Shown: positions 1 through 9,950, counted from the first letter of the stretch. The stretch: DNA of 64,000 nucleotides from Enterococcus innesii (GCA_018982785.1 JAHHEN010000006.1:124001-188000), one strand, 5' to 3'. The notes: generated from the letters alone by a model not told the origin. Numbers and translations: made by a program.

Positions 1-466
1 ATAAGCCATAAAAAATCGATAGCGATACATCGATCCCAAAGAAATTCAGTACATCCGCATTGCCTTCAGATCGGAAAACAAAGTAAAAGACGAGTCCGCC
101 TAAAATCTGTCCAATCAGTTTTTGCAGCGAGTTTAAGCCCATATTTCTTTTGCGGAAAATCTTGATGAAGTCATCAAGAAATCCTAATGCACCATAAACC
201 AAGGTAATGAACAAAAGAATGAACAATGAAGCAGTCAATTGATTTTGCCATGCTCCTACCCAGATGGCAGTGATCATTGCAGAAATCAAAAATACAAACC
301 CACCCATCGTTGGTGTTCCGGCCTTTACATTGTGCCATTTGGGACCGTCACCACGTATTTCCTGTCCGTATTTCTTCATTTGAAAATAGCCGATAAACAA
401 AGGCATTGTGGCTGTTACGATCGCAAAGCCACTTGCCAAAGGTAATATCATCTCTGTCCATTCCAT
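1..466 (-). CDS. mraY: MraY, phospho-N-acetylmuramoyl-pentapeptide transferase (N-terminal 155 residues, cut by window edge)
   Basis: MraY joins UDP-MurNAc-pentapeptide to undecaprenyl phosphate, making lipid I at the inner face of the membrane. The reading frame starts at the ATG at 466 with GGAGAG just upstream and stays open to position 1, so the C-terminal half lies outside the window. Visible are a hydrophobic N-terminus, the segment GDGPKWHNVKAGTPTMGG and the aspartate pair in LGFLDDFIK, both family signatures. It follows the class B PBP gene by 15 bases on the same strand, the standard order in the division and cell-wall cluster, so it should be co-transcribed from the mraZ side. The assignment is secure; only the edge truncation limits it. 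Confidence 0.95.
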   Translation of the reverse strand, partial: MEWTEMILPLASGFAIVTATMPLFIGYFQMKKYGQEIRGDGPKWHNVKAGTPTMGGFVFLISAMITAIWVGAWQNQLTASLFILLFITLVYGALGFLDDFIKIFRKRNMGLNSLQKLIGQILGGLVFYFVFRSEGNADVLNFFGIDVSLSIFYGL

Positions 467-481
467 ATTGTTCTCTCCTAT

Positions 482-2677
482 TTATTCGTTTTCACTTAGT
501 GTAAACTTGATCGATTGCCCCGATAATTCGGTGTAAGGCTCAACGCTTTGTTTGGTACAATAGCCGTCTCCTTCAAAACTAACATCTACATTTAGTAGAC
601 TGCCAAATTTAATCAAATCTGCTTTTGACCAGGAAGTTGTATCCGGCATATAGTACTTATCGCTATCGGTAACGAGCAGTACTCGTTCTCCTGGCATGAT
701 CGAAGTTCCACTGTCAACCGATTGGGCAATGACTTTTTCACCATCCCCGATGACTATTGGAATCAACCCAGCTTTTTGAACGTCGGTTGCAGCAGATTCT
801 GTATCGAGATTGCGATAATCCCCCACAGTCGTTTCGCTACCAGATGTTGTGCTTTCTTCTAATGCAGAGTTTTTCAGATCCATGACCCGTTTCATCAATG
901 GATTGGCAATCTCACCTAACACGGTACTTTCATGCTTCTCTGGTAGTTTAATGGTCAAATACAAAATATATTCTGGTTCTTCTGAAGGAAACATCAAAAC
1001 GACAGAATACAGATAATTGGTGCCTCCAGACAAATACTTGCCGGTTGTTGGATCAGCTACTTGGGCCGTCCCGGTTTTCGCAGAAATGTTGTAGCCAGGT
1101 AATTCATAAACGCCATAGGCACTTCCGTAATTTTCACTTTCGACAACATCACGCATATATTCGCGAACCTTCGCTGCCGCTTCTTCTGTGATGGGGTGTC
1201 CCACCTCTTCAGGTTGCGTGACCGTTTCTTCTCCAGTATTGCCATCAACGATTTTACTAATAAATTGTGGTTTCAGCATCGTTCCATTATTGGCGACTGA
1301 TGTAAAAGCCTGCATCATTTGGAAATTCGTCACACCAATCGCTTGACCAAAAGAAGTCATCGCCTGGCTGACAGGATTATCTTCTGGGGTGATTCCCGTA
1401 TTTTCGTTAGGCAATCCTGAATAGGTGCTACGACCAAAGCCAAATTCTTTTAAGTATTGTTGCCAGCGGTCAGCCATTCGCTGTTCCAAGGTCACCATTC
1501 CAATATTACTGGACCACGAAAGAGCTTGGCGCATCGTCAAGGTTCCTTTTTGACCAAAGTCCCAGTCATTGATGGTGGCATCATAAAGTTTCAATCCATC
1601 AGGGCTTGGGGTAAAAGTTTCGTTCTCATTGAAGATACCTTGATCGATGGCAGCTGCCGTCGTTAAGATTTTCATGGTGGATCCTGGCTCATAGTTGTCT
1701 TCAACCAATAGATTTTGCCAATCATTGATTGAATCCAAATTTTCTGGATTGTAGGTTGGTCGTTGTGCCATCGCTATGATTTCGCCGGTTTTGGCATCCA
1801 TTAAATTGGCTGTTAAGTTTTCTGGTTTGTTTTCTTTAAAGACACTGTCCATCAGCGTTTCCAAATAGCTTTGGATCCGACTATCGATGGTTGTATAGAC
1901 GTCTTTTCCATCCACCGCTGCGACGGTTTCGGCAACTGTTCCTGGTAGCGGGTTTTGATTGTTATCTTTTTGATAAACAATCTCGCCATCAGTTCCCGAT
2001 AACACATCATTGTAGGCAGCTTCTAACCCGGTTTTACCGACTAGACCAGTATCGTCGTCATTGGCAACCGCATAGCCGATAAAGTGAGAAGAAAAGACCC
2101 CATTCGGATAAAGGCGAGCTGGATGGCTATCAAAATGGAAGCCAGCAATATCTTCTTGTTCCATCGCATCTTCAATCGCATTTTTTTGTTCTAATGTAAT
2201 ATTATTTCCCTTACTCCCAAAAGACACTCGCCACAATTGTTGCTCAAGTCCATCCTCTAACGTATTGACTGCTGTCTCTTGATCAATGGACAAGACATCT
2301 GACAAGATTTTGGCCAACTTATTGAAGTTTGCTTTTTCTGCAAAGAGATTCTTGTTACCATCTTTGTAATTTTGATTTAAAACAGCGTAAATAGAGTATG
2401 AGGTCACGTCCTCAGCAATCGGGATTCCATTGCGGTCATAGATCGTTCCTCGTTTCGCCTTGATGACTTCACTGCCCTCATAGAGATTTTTGGTTTTTTC
2501 TGCTAATGAAGTCCCCGCAACATCTCCGACAATGACGATATAGCTCAAACGCGTGACAAACAAAAAGAACAATCCAATACTCGTAGCAAACAGAATAATA
2601 CCTACTTTTTTGCGATTGTTCGTTGTAGTTTGATTGTTCTTTTTTAAGTATTGCTTGAATTTATCTGTTAACTTCAT
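482..2677 (-). CDS. ftsI: Class B penicillin-binding protein, PBP2x/FtsI type, with C-terminal PASTA
   Basis: This is the division transpeptidase that cross-links septal peptidoglycan. The 731 residues contain a cytoplasmic start, one membrane span at about 25-50, a PBP dimerisation domain at about 70-250 and a transpeptidase domain at about 290-610. The active-site motifs are S333-T-M-K336, S389-S-N391 and K534-T-G536. The C-terminus from about 640 carries PASTA-like sequence (VQKAGLIPIVIGDG, SGTSIMPGERVLLV), as in PBP2x and enterococcal PbpC. Its ATG at 2677 directly abuts the ftsL stop, so translation is probably coupled. I use ftsI for the functional class; enterococcal papers often call the orthologue pbpC. 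Confidence 0.93.
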   Translation of the reverse strand: MKLTDKFKQYLKKNNQTTTNNRKKVGIILFATSIGLFFLFVTRLSYIVIVGDVAGTSLAEKTKNLYEGSEVIKAKRGTIYDRNGIPIAEDVTSYSIYAVLNQNYKDGNKNLFAEKANFNKLAKILSDVLSIDQETAVNTLEDGLEQQLWRVSFGSKGNNITLEQKNAIEDAMEQEDIAGFHFDSHPARLYPNGVFSSHFIGYAVANDDDTGLVGKTGLEAAYNDVLSGTDGEIVYQKDNNQNPLPGTVAETVAAVDGKDVYTTIDSRIQSYLETLMDSVFKENKPENLTANLMDAKTGEIIAMAQRPTYNPENLDSINDWQNLLVEDNYEPGSTMKILTTAAAIDQGIFNENETFTPSPDGLKLYDATINDWDFGQKGTLTMRQALSWSSNIGMVTLEQRMADRWQQYLKEFGFGRSTYSGLPNENTGITPEDNPVSQAMTSFGQAIGVTNFQMMQAFTSVANNGTMLKPQFISKIVDGNTGEETVTQPEEVGHPITEEAAAKVREYMRDVVESENYGSAYGVYELPGYNISAKTGTAQVADPTTGKYLSGGTNYLYSVVLMFPSEEPEYILYLTIKLPEKHESTVLGEIANPLMKRVMDLKNSALEESTTSGSETTVGDYRNLDTESAATDVQKAGLIPIVIGDGEKVIAQSVDSGTSIMPGERVLLVTDSDKYYMPDTTSWSKADLIKFGSLLNVDVSFEGDGYCTKQSVEPYTELSGQSIKFTLSENE

Positions 2678-3097
2678 TTAGTCCACTTTCCTTAAATTGC
2701 CATCATCGATCGACAATCCATTATCCTCAGCAATCTTTTGGATCCGTTCGGTTTTAGAAAGCTCATTTTTCTCTTGTTCCAACTGTTCTGCTTGTGTCGT
2801 TTTTTCACTGATATCCGATTGGATAAGAGAAATATCATGTTCGACTTGGCTGATATTGGTCCGAATATTGATGGTCAAGATCGCCAACGTCAATACAGCG
2901 ATGATCACAAAGGCAGCAATCAGTTTTTCTAGAGTAGAAATACTTTTTAACCGACGAGCCGGAGATGCTGGTACACGGATGACCTCAGGACGCTGGGGAT
3001 CAGTAGGCAGTTTTTCAGTTGTCGGTTCAGAGTGATCCAAAGGTTGTGATTCAAGTGGTTCTCTGAATTCATAGTCATGAACTTTTAGTTCTGCCAT
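2678..3097 (-). CDS. ftsL: FtsL, cell division protein
   Basis: FtsL is a bitopic divisome protein that, with DivIC and FtsQ/DivIB, links the Z-ring to septal wall synthesis. The 139 residues have a charged, proline-rich cytoplasmic part (1-55), one membrane span at about 57-80 and an extracellular coiled coil (ISQVEHDISLIQSDISEKT) rich in Gln, Glu and Lys. It lies between rsmH and the class B PBP, the conserved position in Firmicutes. The ATG at 3097 has GAAGGG nine bases upstream. FtsL sequences diverge strongly, so the call rests on topology and position as well as sequence. Confidence 0.9.
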   Translation of the reverse strand: MAELKVHDYEFREPLESQPLDHSEPTTEKLPTDPQRPEVIRVPASPARRLKSISTLEKLIAAFVIIAVLTLAILTINIRTNISQVEHDISLIQSDISEKTTQAEQLEQEKNELSKTERIQKIAEDNGLSIDDGNLRKVD

Positions 3098-3102
3098 AGT
3101 TG

Positions 3103-4062
3103 TTACCCTTCGCTTTCCTTGATTTTTTCCGCGATTCGTAGTTTCGCACTACGAGAACGATTATTTTCAGCTACTTCTTCCTCAGTAGGAAGCAGTGGTT
3201 TTCTTGTTATAAGTTTTAGTGTTGGTTGAAATTCTTCTGGTATCATCGGCAGACCTGGCGGCATGTCCTTCGATGTACTGTATTCCTTGAACATCGATTT
3301 CACGATTCGATCTTCTAAAGAGTGGAACGTGATCACACTGATACGTCCGTTAACTGATAAAAGATGAATTGCTTGTTCAAGAGATTCTTCAATTACACCT
3401 AGCTCATCATTGACTGCAATTCGAATGGCTTGGAAAATCCGTTTTGCTGGGTGACCGCCCTTTCTTCTTGCTGGAGCTGGAATGGCTGCTTTGATGATAT
3501 CGACCAATTCCCCCGTTGTTTCGATGGGATGATCTTGTCTCACCCGCTCGATTTCACGAGCGATTTGTTTTGAGAATTTTTCTTCTCCATAGCGGAAGAA
3601 GATTTTGACTAATTGATGGTAGTCGAATTGATTGACCACTTCATAGGCAGTCAATGCTGCAGTTTGATCCATCCGCATATCTAGCGGTGCATCTTGGTGG
3701 TAGCTAAAGCCACGTTCGGCTTCATCTAATTGGGGTGAGGAAACACCTAAATCGTACAAAATCCCATCGACTCGGCTCACACCGTGTTGATGCAATGCTT
3801 CCTTTAAATAGCGAAAATTACTTTTAATAAACGTGACCATCCCTTTAGCAACATATGGCGCTAAACGTTCTTTAGCATGGTCGATGGCGGTTTGGTCTTG
3901 ATCAAAGGCAAAGAGATGTCCCTCTTCAGATAGTTGTGACAATAGATATTCACTATGACCGGCTCCACCTAATGTACAATCGACATAGACGCCTTCTGGA
4001 CGAATCTTTAACCCATCAACGGTCTCCTGTAGCATAACGGTGTAGTGTTGAAAATCTGCCAT
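3103..4062 (-). CDS. rsmH: RsmH (MraW), 16S rRNA N4-methylcytidine-1402 methyltransferase
   Basis: This SAM-dependent enzyme methylates N4 of C1402 in the 16S rRNA decoding centre. I start it at the ATG at 4062 ([10 protein letters not shown]), which has AGGAAGAGG about eight bases upstream; the frame is open 12 codons further but without family similarity. That gives 319 residues, the usual size. The SAM-binding loop is seen in [14 protein letters not shown], followed by [10 protein letters not shown] and [11 protein letters not shown]. The C-terminal ITFHSLEDR and [10 protein letters not shown] motifs are characteristic. It sits 25 bases after mraZ and 5 before ftsL. Confidence 0.96.
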   Translation of the reverse strand: MADFQHYTVMLQETVDGLKIRPEGVYVDCTLGGAGHSEYLLSQLSEEGHLFAFDQDQTAIDHAKERLAPYVAKGMVTFIKSNFRYLKEALHQHGVSRVDGILYDLGVSSPQLDEAERGFSYHQDAPLDMRMDQTAALTAYEVVNQFDYHQLVKIFFRYGEEKFSKQIAREIERVRQDHPIETTGELVDIIKAAIPAPARRKGGHPAKRIFQAIRIAVNDELGVIEESLEQAIHLLSVNGRISVITFHSLEDRIVKSMFKEYSTSKDMPPGLPMIPEEFQPTLKLITRKPLLPTEEEVAENNRSRSAKLRIAEKIKESEG

Positions 4063-4087
4063 GTGTTTTTTCCTCTTCCTATCAAGC

Positions 4088-4519
4088 CTATAAGCCAAAG
4101 TCGATCATTGTTTCAGCAATTTCATCAAAGTTTTCTTCTGCTTCTTCAGAGAATGCTTGCCAACGCGTTTCATCCCAAATCTCAATCCGGTTTGAAACCC
4201 CGATGATCACGCAGCTTTTAGTAAGGCCTGCATGATTTCTCAATGTAACAGGGATATTGATCCGACCTTGTTTATCGATCTCGCACTCTGTTGCAGCAGA
4301 ATAAAAGAAGCGGACAAATGTCCGAGCATCCTTTTTCGCTAAAGGCATTTCGTTTAGTTTTTCTTCAAGTTTTTCCCATTCAGATAAGGGGTAGCCAAAT
4401 AAACAGCCATCTAATCCACGTGTCACCACAAATTTTTCTCCGAGTTTTTCTCGTAGTTTTGAAGGGACGATTAGTCGGCCTTTTGCATCTATCGAATGTT
4501 GAAATTCTCCCATAAACAT
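4088..4519 (-). CDS. mraZ: MraZ, transcriptional regulator of the division and cell-wall cluster
   Basis: MraZ is an AbrB-like DNA-binding protein at the head of dcw clusters, binding direct repeats in its own promoter. The 143-residue form starting at 4519 ([16 protein letters not shown]) matches the family length. GGGGG lies ten bases upstream of that ATG, so I discard the 15-codon extension in the open frame. Two internal half-domain repeats are visible, each with a D-x-K/Q-GR core (DAKGRLIVP and DKQGRINIP). It is the first gene of the rsmH-ftsL-PBP-mraY run. Confidence 0.95.
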   Translation of the reverse strand: MFMGEFQHSIDAKGRLIVPSKLREKLGEKFVVTRGLDGCLFGYPLSEWEKLEEKLNEMPLAKKDARTFVRFFYSAATECEIDKQGRINIPVTLRNHAGLTKSCVIIGVSNRIEIWDETRWQAFSEEAEENFDEIAETMIDFGL

Positions 4520-4655
4520 CGATAAATAACCCCCGATCTCCACCTGATATTCACAGTCTACCACAATCCCCCACTTTCTACCACAAATTATATGAAATTT
4601 GAAAGGGAAGTTGTTTGACTTTTCTTTACCAAATGAACAAAAAGGGAGAAAAAGA

Positions 4656-4686
4656 CTTCTTAGAGTTTTTAAAAAAACTCTAAGAG
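4656..4686 (-). terminator. AT-rich hairpin terminator between the DUF3397 gene and mraZ
   Basis: CTTAGAGTTTTT (4659-4670) pairs perfectly with 4673-4684 across a two-base loop. On the minus strand it is followed by T-rich sequence. It would separate the DUF3397 gene from mraZ, or act as a weak attenuator. Its low GC stem makes termination efficiency uncertain. Confidence 0.5.
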
Positions 4687-4717
4687 AAAAAATGGACGTT
4701 TATCAATGGTCAAACTA

Positions 4718-5086
4718 CTATAAGTAACTTACAATATTTAAAATGATCAAAACGATATGAAAGATGATCGTAAAGAGGAAAATACTGCGCCAATACATTT
4801 TAAAATAGCGACTATATTGGATTTCTTCATAGTAGTACGCCTGAAAGACGGCCAGTAGAATGCCTAATAGAAAAATGGAGATCAAATAGTACAATGTGAT
4901 TGCTTGATCAAAAGTATATTTTGATAATTGGTGAATCCCCACCATTAAAAATGGTACCGCTAAATCCGGTGCCTTTACATGGAAACGATCACTCAACGAA
5001 AGTGCAGAAACGATAAAACGACAAGCAAAATAAACGAGCACAGGAAAAATATACCAAAACAAAACGATTGGATTAAATCCAGACAT
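4718..5086 (-). CDS. DUF3397 family membrane protein
   Basis: This 122-residue, very hydrophobic protein has four likely membrane helices (about 7-25, 41-58, 61-82 and 98-120) and a short aromatic, charged loop (YYEEIQYSRYFKMYWR) between the last two. It belongs to the DUF3397 family, which is usually found immediately upstream of mraZ in lactobacilli and enterococci, exactly as here. No function has been established. Position suggests a cell-envelope role, but that is inference. Confidence 0.8.
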   Translation of the reverse strand: MSGFNPIVLFWYIFPVLVYFACRFIVSALSLSDRFHVKAPDLAVPFLMVGIHQLSKYTFDQAITLYYLISIFLLGILLAVFQAYYYEEIQYSRYFKMYWRSIFLFTIIFHIVLIILNIVSYL

Positions 5087-5418
5087 ACAGCAAAATCCTT
5101 TCTAACAACTAGTGTCACTATACTTTATTTTCTTTACATCCATGTTTCAGTTCTTTTAAAAATCTAAGCCGGAATAAGACAGCCATGAAATTTTTTAAGG
5201 AGGCTCTTATTTCAGCAACTAACTTTTGAAAGTTTTAAAGAATGTATTTCTTTACCTATTAAAGCAGAAGGGCGTAGCTTCAACAAGCCTATCTTGCCAT
5301 TCTAACGAATTTTTTTATGGTGAAATTGAAATTTTCTTAATTTCTCCTTGGATCAACTTGAGTTCTTGAGAAATTGAGGGTAAACTGTCACTAGAATAAC
5401 TCTAAAAGGTGGATTAGA
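5087..5418. other. Intergenic region, 332 bases, no gene seen
   Basis: The region separates the divergent DUF3397 gene (minus) and the DUF4044 miniprotein (plus), so it should carry both promoters. TAGAAT around 5392 is a possible -10 for the plus-strand gene, without a convincing -35. No convincing ORF, repeat or structured RNA was recognised. Confidence 0.4.
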
Positions 5419-5538
5419 ATGAACGAGAAAAAACCAAAAAGTACCTTTGCAAAAATCACACAAGTCGTGATCTGGACCATGCTTATTCTCACTGTCGGCT
5501 CGATTTTCTTAGCAGCATACACAAGTATTATGGGTTAA
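5419..5538 (+). CDS. DUF4044 family single-span miniprotein (39 residues)
   Basis: A small ORF with AAGGTGG seven bases upstream of the ATG at 5419. The peptide has a lysine-rich start (MNEKKPKSTFAKITQ) and one membrane helix, WTMLILTVGSIFLAA. This is the pattern of DUF4044 proteins, short membrane peptides conserved in Lactobacillales and commonly near cell-wall genes. The ORF is followed seven bases later by a strong bidirectional terminator, which supports a genuine transcription unit. Function is unknown. Confidence 0.75.
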   Translation: MNEKKPKSTFAKITQVVIWTMLILTVGSIFLAAYTSIMG

Positions 5539-5545
5539 TCCTATT

Positions 5546-5601
5546 AAAAAGTGCCCTTGTCCAAAATGATGGCTTCCATCTTTTGGACAAGGGCACTTTT
5601 T
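5546..5601. terminator. Strong bidirectional terminator
   Basis: A 21-bp perfect stem (5546-5566 with 5581-5601) carries A and T runs on both sides. Its loop itself folds as GATGG-ctt-CCATC. It closes the DUF4044 gene on plus and the cls gene on minus. Confidence 0.9.
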
Positions 5602-7044
5602 ATAGTAACGGTGACACAAGACGTGCCAAACCTTCTTTGATTTTGATCGTCAACTTTCTTTGTTGATATGCTTCGATCGTTAGCGGCTTCGAATCGATCG
5701 AATCTGCTAGAAACGCTTCTTTCGTTTTGGTCGCTAGCTGCGCATCATAGATGATTGTATTAACTTCAAAATCTAGGCGAAAAGATCGGACATCAATATT
5801 TGCCGAACCAATCGATACAAGTCCACTGTCAATGATCATCGTTTTTGCATGCATAAACCCTTTTTCATAAGTCTCGATGATTGCGCCAAAGCGGAGCAAT
5901 TCAGCCGCAAATGAATAGGTCGCCCAGTAAACCAAGGGGTGATCAGGTTTGTTCGGAATTTGTATATGAACTTTCACCCCAGAGAGCAGGGCTAACTTTA
6001 AGGCATTATGAATGGCTTCATCCGGAATATAGTACGGCGTTTGGATTAGGATCTCTTTTTTAGCTAAATTGATCATTTTCAAATAAGTCATTTTGATTTC
6101 TTCATGTTCCGTATCAGGACCACTAGTGATGACTTGGGCAGCGACTGTCCCCGTTTGTTTGATCTCAGGAAACAATGCCGGATCATATTTGATCTCCAAG
6201 GCATGCTGTGAGTTCCAGTCCATTAGAAACCGATTTTGCAGCGAATAGACTGCTGAGCCGGCAATTCGCAAGTGATTATCTCGCCAATAACCGAATTTTT
6301 CCACTTGTCCTAGATACTCGTCTCCCACATTAAATCCACCTGTATAACCAATCTCACCATCAATCACCACGATTTTGCGATGATTCCGATAATTGATTCG
6401 CGGATTGACATAAGGAACGAACAAAGGAAAAAAAAGGCAATTTGCCCGCCATGTAGACGCAACTCATCAAAAAACTTCAAGGATACTTGGGTACTGCCCC
6501 AAGCATCTAATAAGACTCTTACTTTCACACCTCGCTTTGCCGCTCGTACCAATGCTTCTTTGACTTCATTCCCTAATGCATCGCTGCGATAAATATAATA
6601 TTCCATATGAATATGATTTTTTGCCTGTTCGATATCAGCAATCAAAGCATCAAATTTCTGCCGTCCATCGGTATAAAGCGTCATGCTATTGGCTGTCGTA
6701 TAGAGAGATTGACCAAAGACCGTCAACAGATAGACTAACTGCTGGACTTCTACTTGAGCAGTCGGCGGATGCGGAAACAAATGACGCGAAAGTGCTTGTT
6801 TTTGCTCTTCTAGTTCAACATTTAGACCAATCTTTGCTTGCGAGCGCATATCAAAGATCTTTTCCTTGGAGATCCCTCTTCCGAAGAAAAAGTAAAGAAC
6901 AAAACCAACAATAGGAATAAACATCAAGACCAAAAGCCAGGCCCATGTTTGAGCAGTCTGCCGCCTTTCTCTGAAAATGATAATAATTGATAACAAAATA
7001 TTGACTATAAACAAAATGGTTACTAGATTGTCCATTACAACCAT
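5600..7044 (-). pseudogene. cls: Cls, cardiolipin synthase, frame broken at an A8 run
   Basis: Cardiolipin synthase condenses two phosphatidylglycerols. Read with one extra base at the A8 run 6428-6435 the gene encodes 481 residues, the usual length. As written it splits into an N-terminal 226-codon frame and a C-terminal frame starting in FVPYVNPRINYRNHRK. There are two N-terminal membrane spans, then PLD-type domains with HRKIVVIDG and HAKTMIIDSG motifs. The start at 7044 has GAGGTG seven bases upstream. All active-site parts are intact on either side of the break, so this is probably a homopolymer sequencing error or a reversible slippage site rather than a decayed gene. Confidence 0.85.
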
Positions 7045-7130
7045 TTTTTCACCTCTTCCCCGATTTCCCGCTACTAAAGCATATCAAAAAATAGTACCTA
7101 AAGTAAAGAAACACTGTGAGGAAACAAAAA

Positions 7131-7152
7131 AAGCCGATCTGACGATCGACTT
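7131..7152 (-). terminator. Terminator after ftsX
   Basis: AAGCCGATC and GATCGACTT (7131-7139, 7144-7152) form a short stem with one G-U position. On the minus strand it is followed by seven T. It ends the prfB-ftsE-ftsX unit. Confidence 0.8.
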
Positions 7153-7166
7153 AAGAAAACATCGGT

Positions 7167-8051
7167 TTAGAATTTTAAGAATCGGCGCATCGATAAGACG
7201 GAACCAAGTGAACCGATCACGATCCCAATCAACGCCATCACACCACATACTTGAATCAAGAACAGATTTGGTGCAATTAGACTGTAATTTGAACGTAGCA
7301 AGGATGGATTGACCATTGCATAAACTTGATGATACCCGAAGTACATCAACGCAATTGGGACGATTGATCCTAAGAGTCCGATCCAGCCACCTTCAAGAAA
7401 GAATGGCCAACGAATGTAGCCGTTTTTCGCCCCTACCAGACGCATGATTTGAATTTCTCTTTGACGAGACAAAATCGTGATCCGAATCGTATTGGAGATC
7501 AAAAACATTGCTACAAAAATCAGTAAGACTGCCGCCGCTAAGCCCCAAGTCCGCACAGCCGCAGATAATTCAAAGATTCGGTCAGAAGAATCTCCGCCGT
7601 AATCGGCTTTGAAAACATTTGGCAATTCGCCCGCTTGTTCAGCGATCTCTGTCGTATACTCTGGATCTGTTGCACTGACGACAAACACGTTATAGAGCGG
7701 ATTGCTGTCGCCTTCGAACAAGTTCCATGAATCTCCCATGGCATCTTGGATCTTCTGCAATTCTTCGTCTCGACTAGAAAATTTCACTTCCGAAACGTTA
7801 GGTAGATCGTTTAAGGATTGTTCTAAAGCATCCATATCTTCTTGTTCCGTACCAATATCAACGAAAACCGAAACATCCACATTCTCACGAATGTCTTCGG
7901 CCAATTTTGTTGCATTTAAGATTACACCTAGAAAAATACCGACTAATGTCAGTGTGATCGTTACCGCACTCAACGACGCGATGGTCATCCAGCCGTTACG
8001 CTTTAAACTTTTGATACTCTCCAGGAGATGACGGAAAAATGTTCTAATCAT
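7167..8051 (-). CDS. ftsX: FtsX, cell-division ABC-type membrane subunit
   Basis: FtsX pairs with FtsE to control extracellular peptidoglycan hydrolases at the septum. I start at the ATG at 8051 (MIRTFFRHLLESIKS), which overlaps the ftsE stop by eight bases and gives 294 residues. Its GGAG lies 12 bases upstream, inside ftsE. One N-terminal span is followed by a large extracellular domain (about 45-165) and then three C-terminal spans. The conserved SRQREIQIMRLVGA coupling loop lies before the second span. A PcsB-like hydrolase, the partner class known in streptococci, is encoded at 43144-44520 in this window. Confidence 0.95.
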   Translation of the reverse strand: MIRTFFRHLLESIKSLKRNGWMTIASLSAVTITLTLVGIFLGVILNATKLAEDIRENVDVSVFVDIGTEQEDMDALEQSLNDLPNVSEVKFSSRDEELQKIQDAMGDSWNLFEGDSNPLYNVFVVSATDPEYTTEIAEQAGELPNVFKADYGGDSSDRIFELSAAVRTWGLAAAVLLIFVAMFLISNTIRITILSRQREIQIMRLVGAKNGYIRWPFFLEGGWIGLLGSIVPIALMYFGYHQVYAMVNPSLLRSNYSLIAPNLFLIQVCGVMALIGIVIGSLGSVLSMRRFLKF

Positions 8052-8730
8052 CGTAACCATATTCTCCTTCCGCTTGGTCGCGAATAATGCGGCCATTCTC
8101 AATCGCGATCACGCGATGACGAATCGTATTTACGATCGTACTATTATGGGTCGCCATAACGACCGTTGTTCCTTGGGCATTGATCCGATCAAGCAATTTC
8201 ATGATTTCCCATGAGTTTTCAGGATCTAGATTCCCCGTTGGTTCATCCGCAATCAATACTTTCGGCGTATTTACGATGGCACGAGCGATTGACACACGTT
8301 GTTGTTCCCCACCGGAAAGCTCACTCGGAAATACCCGTACTTTATGTTTCAGTCCGACTAAATCCAGAACTTCCATCACCCGTTTTTTGATATCACGGGG
8401 TTTGCGTCCGATAACTTGCATTGCATAAGCAACATTTTCAAAGACCGTTTTCCGCGGTAAAAGTTTGTAGTCTTGGAAGACCACGCCGATTTCTCGGCGC
8501 ATCAAAGGGATCTCACGGTTTTTCATGCCGACCAAATCATATCCTGCGACATTCAAAACGCCTTTTGTTGCTCTTTCTTCTCGATACATCAATTTGATAA
8601 AGGTTGATTTTCCGGCACCGGATGGTCCAACGACATAGACAAACTCCCCTTGATCAATTGAAATCGAAAGGTTGCGGATAGCAGTCGTACCATTAGAGTA
8701 CTTTTTCATTATATCTTTCATTTCTATCAT
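8044..8730 (-). CDS. ftsE: FtsE, cell-division ATP-binding protein
   Basis: FtsE is the ATPase of the FtsEX complex. The ATG at 8730 (MIEMKDIMKKY) has GGAGA nine bases upstream and gives 228 residues; a 20-codon upstream extension of the frame is not family sequence. The Walker A is GPSGAGKST (35-43), the Q-loop lies in GVVFQDYKLL, the signature is LSGGEQQR and the Walker B is VLIADEP. It overlaps ftsX by eight bases and follows prfB. Confidence 0.96.
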   Translation of the reverse strand: MIEMKDIMKKYSNGTTAIRNLSISIDQGEFVYVVGPSGAGKSTFIKLMYREERATKGVLNVAGYDLVGMKNREIPLMRREIGVVFQDYKLLPRKTVFENVAYAMQVIGRKPRDIKKRVMEVLDLVGLKHKVRVFPSELSGGEQQRVSIARAIVNTPKVLIADEPTGNLDPENSWEIMKLLDRINAQGTTVVMATHNSTIVNTIRHRVIAIENGRIIRDQAEGEYGYDD

Positions 8731-8842
8731 ACAGCTATCTCTCCATCTCAAATTTTCATTCTGGCTTATTATAGCATGAATATATTTCACCTTGCTTGCA
8801 ACAGATTACAATTATGTTTCAATCTGTTTAAGTCATAATAGG

Positions 8843-9950
8843 TTATTTTTGATTCAGTTTTAGCTTCAAATACGCATCGATAAAGCCATCCAAATCGCCA
8901 TCCATGACAGCCTGTACATTCCCAGTTTCGAAATTTGTCCGGTGATCTTTGACCATCGAATAGGGATGGAAGACATAGGAACGGATTTGCGAGCCCCATC
9001 CAATTTCTAACTGTTCGCCTCGCAAAGCTGCTGCTTCTTGTTCTTTCTTTTCCACTTCTAATTGATACAGCTTGGCTTTCAACATCCCCATCGCTTGCTC
9101 ACGGTTTTTCAATTGTGAGCGCTGGGCTTGGCTAGCAACTACCGTACCTGTCGGGATATGGGTGATCCGCACAGCAGATTCGGTTTTGTTGATGTGCTGT
9201 CCACCAGCGCCGCTTGCGCGGTACGTATCGATCTTCAAATCATCTGAGTTGATCTCCACATCGATCGCCCCATCTAATTCTGGCATCACATCCACCGAAC
9301 AAAATGACGTATGCCGTCTCTTAGCAGAATCAAAAGGTGAAATACGGACCAAGCGATGCACGCCTTTTTCCGACTTCAAATAGCCATAGGCGTTGTGCCC
9401 TTTCACAAGTAATGTGACACTTTTGATCCCCGCTTCATCACCGGCTTGATAGTCCAAGGTTTCCACCTGATATCCATGTTGTTCGCAAAAACGAGTATAC
9501 ATCCGTAACAGCATGCTGCCCCAGTCTTGCGACTCGGTACCGCCTGCGCCCGGATGAAGCTCGATGATCGCATTGTTCCGATCATAGGGTTCATCTAACA
9601 ACATCGACAATTCATAAGAAGCCATTTTCTCATTTAACTTACCGATTCGTGCTTCAAGTTCTGCTTCCATTTCCGGATCAGCTTCTTCTTGAATCATTTC
9701 TAGCATCACTTCGAGCTCTTCCAATTCTTCTGCTAGCTGATTGAATTGATCGTAGGTCTCTTTGTTGGCATTGTTGGCGTTAATGACTTGTTGGGCTTTT
9801 TCCGAGTCATCCCAAAAGGTGGGATCTGCCATTTGGTGCTCCGCTTCCGCAATGTCCTCTTCTAACTGATCTAAGTCAAAGAGACCCCCTAAAACTGATT
9901 ATTTTTTCATTCATCTGGGTCAATTGATTCCGAATATCTGCGATTTCCAT
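8843..9950 (-). CDS. prfB: PrfB, peptide chain release factor 2, made by programmed +1 frameshift
   Basis: RF2 recognises UGA and UAA stop codons. The start is the ATG at 9950 ([10 protein letters not shown]) with AAGGA upstream. After about two dozen codons the zero frame meets an in-frame TGA at 9878-9876, directly after CTT and preceded by the Shine-Dalgarno-like AGGGGG (9890-9885). This is the classical RF2 autoregulatory shift site CUU UGA C. The main frame resumes as [15 protein letters not shown]. The full product is 368 residues, with [11 protein letters not shown] (the SPF stop-codon loop) and GAGGQHIN (the GGQ hydrolysis loop). It sits between secA and ftsE on the same strand. Confidence 0.97.
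9876..9890 (-). promoter_or_regulatory. RF2 programmed +1 frameshift element
   Basis: On the minus strand AGGGGG, then TCTCTT, then TGA followed by C. Low RF2 slows reading of the UGA, so ribosomes slip +1 on CUU and make RF2; high RF2 terminates. All elements of the known mechanism are present. Confidence 0.96.

Noticed and set aside
6428-6435. Programmed slippage in cls
   Set aside because: Possible at A8, but the same kind of loss appears in ten genes, many at short runs of three to six, which argues for artefact over a programmed event.
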